DNA of 64,000 nucleotides from Hsuehochloa calcarea (lineage: Eukaryota; Streptophyta; Magnoliopsida; Poales; Poaceae): contig CM070599.1 of NCBI GenBank assembly GCA_036346395.1, positions 30,867,232-30,931,231 of the forward strand, read 5' to 3'. The notes beneath the pieces are model-generated. The model had not been told where the DNA came from and made no database searches. It worked only from the letters and a program-made list of their open reading frames with translations. Both the position numbers and the translations under genes were made by a program. Positions 57,522-64,000 of this stretch are shown in pieces. Within the stretch, counting starts at the first letter, position 1. Every line of letters begins with the position of its first letter.

Positions 57522-58562
57522 TCAACTGTCGCCATTGAAAATGTTCCAATCATGGACATTGAAGTTCATCACGGCAAGTTTGAAGATCTCAGACATTGGC
57601 AAGCATCCTGCTTGTTCGGCGGGTATTGCTGGACCAGCTGCAACAGCACTAGCGCTTTCACTCAAGGGGCTGAAATAAAAATGACAACAGATTAACTCAC
57701 CTGGCAGCCTGTAACACTGGACAGAAGAAACATAAAATCAAATCCTCAATTTACTATATTAAAATGAAGGCATCAATAACTACAGGCATGTGTCGGTAAC
57801 TTGGATATGAAAGGCCGTTCTCAAGTTTTGCTTACTATCACTGAGATCTAATAGACTAATACTACCACCTTGGTATTACCTGTGATACATCATAATGCTG
57901 TTTTACCTGCATTTTAACTGAAAATCTAGTTTTGATATTTTGGTTCTGCCTATACTAGTACTAGTACAATAGCATTCAGCATGCCAAAGCCTAGATAGAA
58001 AACTGAGAATTATCTGAGCACATCATAATTCTGTTTCATCTGCATTTTAACTGAAAATCTAGTTTTGATATTCTGGTTCTGCCAATATTAGTACAATAGC
58101 AATCAACATGCCTAGCCTAGATAGAAAACTGAAATAACTATCTGAGCACAACAGGATATCCGTTCCATATTGGAAGGCTGACAGTGACAAGGACAGGTAA
58201 AAAAGAGCATTATTTGCAAGCAAAATTGTTACCAAGTAAAATGATGTCATGGCTCAACATTGATGAGCCTCATTGCAAACGATATATTCAAATTTGTGCA
58301 ATGAAAGATTGTCGAAAATAATAATCAAGTCATACCAAGAACAACAAATGGCACTAACGGCACTTGCTGTGATGCCAAATCTGAGTAAGCTTTTCTCCTT
58401 GAGAAGTACAAAAATAATAGAAATGATTTGTTTAAAAATATCCATTAAATAGAGGAAGTATGTGATAGTGATCTACTGGGCTTACTTTATCAACAGCGCC
58501 TCATATCCGGTGATAACTACATCGGTTGCTGAATTATTGAGACGCATGTTTGCCAAGTAAAG
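57522..58562 (-). CDS. MOG1-like Ran-binding protein, last two exons only
   Basis: Exons 58486-58562 and 57522-57669 (minus) join in phase over a 816-bp intron and end in TGA. They encode 74 residues: LYLANMRLNNSATDVVITGYE, INPLSESASAV, then MSEIFKLAVMNFNVHDWNIF near the C-terminus. These resemble the C-terminal strand and helix of the plant MOG1/Ran guanine-nucleotide release factor family, as I remember it. The family binds the nuclear GTPase Ran. Upstream exons, which should give ~120 more residues, are not seen before 59340, where transposon-like sequence begins. They may lie beyond the window, or the gene is truncated. The intron carries a 133-bp tandem duplication. Confidence 0.6.
57887..58152. 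repeat. 133-bp tandem duplication in the MOG1-like intron
   Basis: 57887-58019 and 58020-58152 are the same sequence with about 10 percent differences, sharing ACTGAAAATCTAGTTTTGAT and CTAGATAGAAAACTGA. It lies wholly within the intron between the two visible exons. Confidence 0.8.
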
Positions 58563-58633
58563 CTGCAAAAGGTAATCCAACACTCTGTTTGAACTTCGAA
58601 GAGCCAAAATTTCGCAAGGTTGCCACGTAACTA

Positions 58634-58860
58634 GGGGTGAAAACGGATCGGATAATTTCCGACCGATTCGAACGAAACGAATTCGGATTGTCTCGGATCG
58701 AATTTTTCTCAGATAATTCTCGGATCGGAAACAAATACATATATTTTTGGCCGAAACGAATACAAATACAATAGTCCTGTTATCCGTCGAATACAAATAC
58801 GGATACAGATTATACGGATAATAATAAAGCCGGATATCCAGCATTTCAGTCCACGGCCTC
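58634..58860. mobile_element. Short TE fragment beginning AGGGGTGAAAACGG
   Basis: AGGGGTGAAAACGGATCGGA followed by repeated CGGAT, GAATACAAATAC and GATTCGAA words is a signature I associate with short hAT-related transposons of grasses. The matching inverted end is not found, so it is probably truncated. It lies just upstream of the first visible MOG1-like exon. Confidence 0.45.
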
Positions 58861-59339
58861 AACTGGCCAGGCCAGCGAACCAATCCACGACCCAGCTGGA
58901 AACATCATTTTGTAATGCTACAGAAGGAAAAACTCCCTTTCATCAGAAAATCAGAAACAAGTATAATATCCACTACCGTCATTTTTCTGCCTACCTTGCC
59001 GTGAGTCATTTGATTTGCATTTTCCTTTTGCCAACACAAGTGATGAAAACAGAAAACCTAAACACGAAACCCTAAAAATATGAATTGCATAAGTGAAATA
59101 TACCTAGAGTATTGCCCTTTGGAATATTACATAAAATGTAAAACCTAAAATTGAAGACCTATTCGAAACCTAATTCTCCGAACATACCAAAGCTCAGCTA
59201 GAATTCTTTAGAAAATAACAGATTATATCTATCACCTTGTGGGAATTTCTTAAAACAAATATCAAAATAAGTATCTGACATCACAGGAGAATCTCCTAAA
59301 GAAAATAGCAGAATTTTAGAAACCTAAAATTATATCTCA
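58861..59339. other. AT-rich interval, no feature recognised
   Basis: No ORF of note and no repeat. It may be intron of the MOG1-like gene. Confidence 0.3.
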
Positions 59340-62300
59340 TTCTTTTCCCAATTTTTCCTAGCTTTTCTTTCCTTTTCCCTCTTACTGTTCCCCTAGCCGA
59401 ACCCTTGTTGAGCCGAGCGTTGCAGCCGCACAAGCTCTCGGTCAAACACCGGCTCAGCATTGCCTTTCTTCTCTCCCCGAGCGAACTGAGCCCAGCTCAT
59501 CCTTCTCCCCTCTCTCCCGTCGTCATGGTCAGAAGCAAGCAGCCACGTCGCGGCCATGCAAGTCCCTAGCTGCCGCTCGCCATCGCCCAACCACCGGCGT
59601 CGCATCCAAGCACTATGCTGCCAACCTTGTCACATGCAGCACCGAGTTCCTTCCGAGAGCTTCGCCAGCGTCATCTCGTTGCCCATGCCGCCGCTCTAAC
59701 TTGTGCCCTTCGCCTCTTCCACCCATAAAAAGATCGCCCAGCCTGCCTTCGCCCCCCCCCTCCATCATCCCGTTGCCTTTTTCTTCTCTATCAAACCCAA
59801 TCGCGAAGAATGGCACAGAGCCCGCCATGGCCGCGCTGCCCGTCGCCGTTCCGGCCAGTCCGAGACCCTTATTTCCCAAACTCTCGCGTCAAAACGTGTT
59901 CCCATGACCACTGAATCAATCCCCTCACTCAATTTCTTGCTTCGATCACAGTAGCGTGCCGCGTCATCTTTGTCTCCACCGACGGTCAGTACAGCCGCCT
60001 GCACTGCCGCTCCTCGCCTGGTGCATCCCCGGTCGATTCCATCGACCTGGAGCTTCGCATTGCCTCCATATTTCATCCCCACCCCTCAATTTGGGCCGCC
60101 GTTCGCCCCAGCTCCCCACCACCGCCAGCCTCACCGCGCCGCCGCGGGCTTCCGCCAACAGCACGCCTCGGGCCACCTCCGCCACCGCCACCTGCTCGGG
60201 TAAGTTCCCCTAGCTTTCCTCATGCCCATGCGCGCCTCCATTTTCCTCCCATCCCACTCCGGAGCCGCCGCACCGTTTCCCCTCCATGGCCGGCCGCCGC
60301 ATGCAGCCGCCCCGCCGCTCCCGGCCGTCTCCGGCTGCACCACCACCACCCCTTGGATCGCCTTCCCTCCAGGGTTCCATTTTTGCTGCTCCTGGCCACC
60401 GCCATCCGCTCAATCGCCGGCGACGAGCCACGCCCCCAAGCTGGCCGCAGCTCCCCTGTTCTGTGTTCTCTGTGTATGTATGTATCTCTGTGTGTGTGTT
60501 CGATATAAGGTTAACTGGCAGTAAGTCCTCCCCTAGTAAGTAATTTAGGGTTAAGTGGCAAGGATTAGCGAGTCGCTTAGTATAGTTAGGTGATTAAGGG
60601 CTAAGTGATGTTAACTGAAAATGATCAGAAATATGTTCAGTATGATGCAAAGACAAGCATTTGTCAGTATGATGCAAAGGCAATGTCATTGAGTGATTAG
60701 GCTAAGGACATCACAGTTAGTGTTTACATCAGACTAAGTTAATCAGTAGCTAACTAAGCTGATCAGTAGGTAGTCTATGCAGTTGGAGATTGGGCAGTGA
60801 GCATTGCCATTTAATGTGTAAATCCAACATAGTTAAGAGTTGATCAAATGCTCAGCCGACCATATCAATCAAGGTCTGTTAAATATACTCAAAGTCAGCA
60901 ACCCTAGTCCATTATAAGTAGTAATGTTAGACTAAGATAAATCAATTTATAATTATAAGGATGTTAGTAAATAAACATAGGATCCTTTTGTGTCATTGAC
61001 AATACATCCAGTGTAGGTTTAACTAATGGGCAATTTATCAGGATAAGTTCAAGTAATTAGAGGCTAATTAGATTGCCTTTAGCTGCTAAACTCAAAGAAC
61101 AATGATTTAAGGATTTAGTAACAGATCATATAGTGTAGTTGTCCCAATAACATGCAAACTCTAGGGCATTGCTAACATAATAATAATTGCAATAGTTATA
61201 ACTTAATCGATTAGAGATGATTGGTGTGACCTTGTATGAAAATATTAATTGTTGGAGAGAGTTCACGAACCCAGAACTTTGTCTCTATTAACACTTAGCT
61301 ATGCACACAGTAGATCATGATCAGTGGGCCTTAGCTTGTTATGTCCCACAAAGTACTTTCAATATATAAGATGCATAGCATTGTGTCCCACATTATCGGA
61401 TGCTTAGTAAGATAACTAAGTCGATTAAAGCGAGTTTAGTTAAGTTAATTAGAGCTATGCTATGTCGCGGTGTGAATAGAAGTTTTATCGAGTAGAGCTC
61501 AAATCGATTCGATAATCGTTATAGTATAGTCTTATATCCAGGATTGCCCTAGTGAGCAATTAACCGCAGCCAGATAATGTTAGTAACAAATAAGTGTATG
61601 TCATTGACGCATTGTAACCAAACAATAATAAATAGTAATAATAACTAGCTATAGATCTCCACAACGATATAACTGGTTAACTCACAAGGCTAATGTCTAG
61701 CCCGTGCTCGAAAATTCCAGCTAAGGCTCATGGAATTTCCTTGATAAATATAAATCGATAAGATAAACTATTAAGTGAACTAAGTCCCATGTGTCGGTAA
61801 GATTTATGTCTACCCAGAGCAAGCCCCGCACTTATGCATAAGTCTTGCCTGGTTATCATGGAACTTCCTCAATAAATAAGAAGTAATAACTAAAATAATC
61901 ATTAGAACAGCTAGACGTCGTGTGAGTAGTGGTGGTATGTTCCCAAATAGATGACAGAAGTTCATCCACCAAACAACATCGTTTAGGCTCTAGCTATCAT
62001 TCATCAACTTCTCTTGGTTATACTTCGTCTGAAGTATTTCCTTCATGCTTCTTGGTTATACTTCATCAGCTCCTTTAGTTATACTTCGTCTAAAGTATTT
62101 CTTTCATCAACTCTAGATAAGTATGTTTTGGTCTCATATGAAGTCCTTCCATCTTTCAAGGTATCATTAGATCTGTTTACTTTCATTCAAAGTATTTCCT
62201 TTTGTTTGAATGTATTTGGATTTATTGGATTTCATTTGAATGCTTTCAGTCGTCTTGGGTTGATTGTATTCTACGTAGATAGAATCTAAAAATATAATGG

Positions 62301-62441
62301 AACATCAACCCCAATAAGGACGAGGCCAGAATCAAGATTATCAGGACATTGAATAGGATGATTATCAACATATTGAGCGTGATGATTATCAGAACATTGA
62401 GCGGGATAATTATCAGGACCGAGGTTATCATAATACTGAGC

Positions 62442-62567
62442 AAAACGAGTCAACACTTGGATCATATTGCACCTACTTTTTGCAATTATATTATTTTAAA
62501 TTATAAAACGAGTCAACACTTGGATCATATTGCACCTACTTTTTGCAATTATATTATTTTAAATTAT
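62442..62567 (+). repeat. 63-bp tandem duplication
   Basis: Two exact copies, 62442-62504 and 62505-62567, begin AAAACGAGTCAACACTTGG. The exactness points to a recent event. Confidence 0.9.
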
Positions 62568-63294
62568 GAAATTGTATTGCTATAATTTATACAACTATAT
62601 TGGTCTAGCTCATAGTTAATGCCTTGGTAATAATTATGTATAAACTTCCAATCCTTGAACTTAGACACTATCATTTGTCACCCTATTAATGGTTTATATA
62701 CTAGTTAATAAGTATGTATCTAAGTGTCATGCTTCGCCCTACTTAGATACATTGTCATGCAAGCATTAAATTGCCAAACAAACAGTCATTCAAAATATGA
62801 AAATTGGATTTGGACAGTCTGAGGCTGGGAGCCTGGCTGGTATGTTGGACTAAGGGTAATTTTAAAACAAAATAGAAAACCTGAAAATAGATTTCGACTT
62901 GGGCGGATGGAAAGAGTGGCTGGTGTCGGGTGCACGAGAGAGTTAGTATGTAGATGTACTGCCCAAGTCAATTAAGGGCCGAATCTTCTAATGACCTTTC
63001 ATGTAAAAATAGTACAACCACAAGTAACAGCTAAGACCTGGCTAACTAATTTGTTTGCCGCCTCACAATTTCACCACTAGTGGGTGTGTGGAGTGTGCAA
63101 AGGGTAAGGGAGCCATCGATTCACACGACGCAAAAGGGAGACCTCCCGGGGGTGCGGCCCAAGGAGGTGATAATTAGCGGTGTGAAATTGCGATGAGGTG
63201 GGACATTATAAAGGCCTTATGATATTCAACTTAGCCGCACACCTATGGAAGTGTGTTGGGGGCATCATGAATTGACATATCTCTTGTGGGTAAA

Positions 63295-63386
63295 GTGTAC
63301 AAATTCTACAGAGTAAGAAAACTATCAGGATAACCGTGCTGTGTACAAACTCTACAGAGTAAGAAAACTATCAGGATAACCATGCT
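63295..63386 (+). repeat. 46-bp tandem duplication in the LTR core
   Basis: 63295-63340 and 63341-63386 differ at two or three positions and cover the motif GTGTACAAA(T/C)TCTACAGAG to ACC(G/A)TGCT. Confidence 0.85.
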
Positions 63387-64000
63387 CACGGTCAATAGCG
63401 GTGTTGAGAACTTGCTCTAGTTAGCTTTCATTTTATAAAACCATTTGTGTGTGTAATGAGGGGGGGGGGGTTGGAGCCCAATAGTCGGAAAGGTTGGGTT
63501 GGAGCCCTGAGAGTTGAGCAAGCATGGTCGATGATCGGTTGCGTACTCATGCTCATTATTTATATTTTTTAGCTAATAAGTATAAAAGAAGACTACATGG
63601 ATAATTATGAGTATTGATCAAAACTAAAAATAAAAAAGGACAAGAACTTGATTACGAACCCACTAGTAGACATATCGTGATTAGGCCCACACAAATGGGC
63701 CGGCTAAACCATACCTCAGCTTCTATCCTTTGTACCAAGTCATTTGTTGCAATTACTACTCTCTCTACCAACTTGGTCACATGACAATACAAAATCAGGC
63801 CACATACATGTATAGCAAACGGACCTGGCCAGGTTAAATTATGTCTGATAATTTTTCCTTCATGTATATCTAGCCAGGGCACAATCAACGCACACAGGAA
63901 GTTCTAAGCCAACTTGCTCCGCTAGCTTATCACGAGCCCATCGACTTTATGACTTGTCATTTGTCAACTAGTTGCAAACTATATATATACATATACATAT

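Larger units (their letters stand above)
59340..64000 (+). mobile_element. Probable diverged gypsy LTR, continuing past the right edge
   Basis: A GC-rich stretch (59590-60470) resembling the R/U5 part of long gypsy LTRs is followed by AT-rich sequence. Within 62440-63420 the order of motifs matches 52500-53450: GAGTCAACACTTGGATCATATTG, then ACAACCACAAGT with CTGGCTAA, then GGGTAAAGTGTAC with CAGAG and CACGGTCA. No start TG, end CA or duplication is seen, and no gag-pol. The open frames at 59600-60540 are short and overlap on both strands, so I do not call genes. Confidence 0.5.

Noticed and set aside
59600..60540. Cluster of Pro/Ser/Ala-rich ORFs on both strands
   Set aside because: They overlap heavily, have no conserved motif, and the surrounding sequence looks like an LTR leader.
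63460..63472. G-run as a possible polypurine tract
   Set aside because: The run of G is not followed by TG with LTR-like sequence and lies within, not before, LTR-like DNA.

Overview
The window is nuclear DNA from a grass, most likely the rice tribe. The evidence is intron-containing plant genes (a plastid GAPDH A subunit, a PMEI-type pectin methylesterase, the C-terminal exons of a MOG1-like Ran-binding protein) embedded in nested LTR retrotransposons of the kinds that fill grass genomes. From memory, rice chromosome 4 carries a pectinesterase gene close to GAPA, which would fit, but I could not check this. There are no bacterial genes, CRISPR arrays or tRNA/rRNA genes.

Layout. 1-960: left flank with a diverged repeat that recurs near 22.2 kb. 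961-5821: a decayed Ty1/copia element on the minus strand. 5822-19500: a 13.7-kb Ty3/gypsy chromovirus (Gypsy-1, 3.4-kb LTRs, ATATC target duplication) inserted in the copia 5' end; it has an extra ORF before gag and a frameshifted gag-pol ending in a chromodomain. 19882-21378: a short TIR element and a TRIM-like miniature LTR element. 23885-25145: a small four-exon gene (minus) with TATA box and a 24-nt microexon. About 25780-26018: a tRNA-like SINE. 26024-32175: a solo gypsy LTR (minus, AATTT duplication) containing a second solo LTR (28736-31298, GACGC duplication). 32422-34199: the pectin methylesterase gene (minus). 35340-36150: a decayed Mutator-like transposase (minus). 37190-39989: a broken multi-intron gene resembling the 'gypsy-type transposase' domain family. 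40694-54266: a second solo gypsy LTR cut by a 9-kb deleted chromovirus (Gypsy-2, 41135-50177, GTGTT duplication) and a copia solo LTR (50453-52080, CTACC duplication). 54921-56499: GAPA with its TATA box. 57522-58562: the last two exons of a MOG1-like gene (minus). 59340-64000: sequence resembling a further, diverged gypsy LTR running off the right edge.

The host genes (small gene, PME, GAPA, MOG1-like) look like low-copy islands and do not form an operon or pathway. I found no clearly new system. The most interesting signals lie in the retroelements: a pre-gag ORF in both chromoviruses, a hairpin before the polypurine tract that keeps pairing through a compensatory change, a run of four hairpins in the gag leader, palindromic motif clusters inside LTRs, and a short core containing a CTCTGCAGAG palindrome or a variant of it, shared by five LTRs. 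LTR-pair differences fall repeatedly at CTG/CAG, which suggests decay or base-calling error at methylated CHG sites, so some apparent frameshifts may be artefacts. Splice sites were placed by eye from GT/AG and phase.
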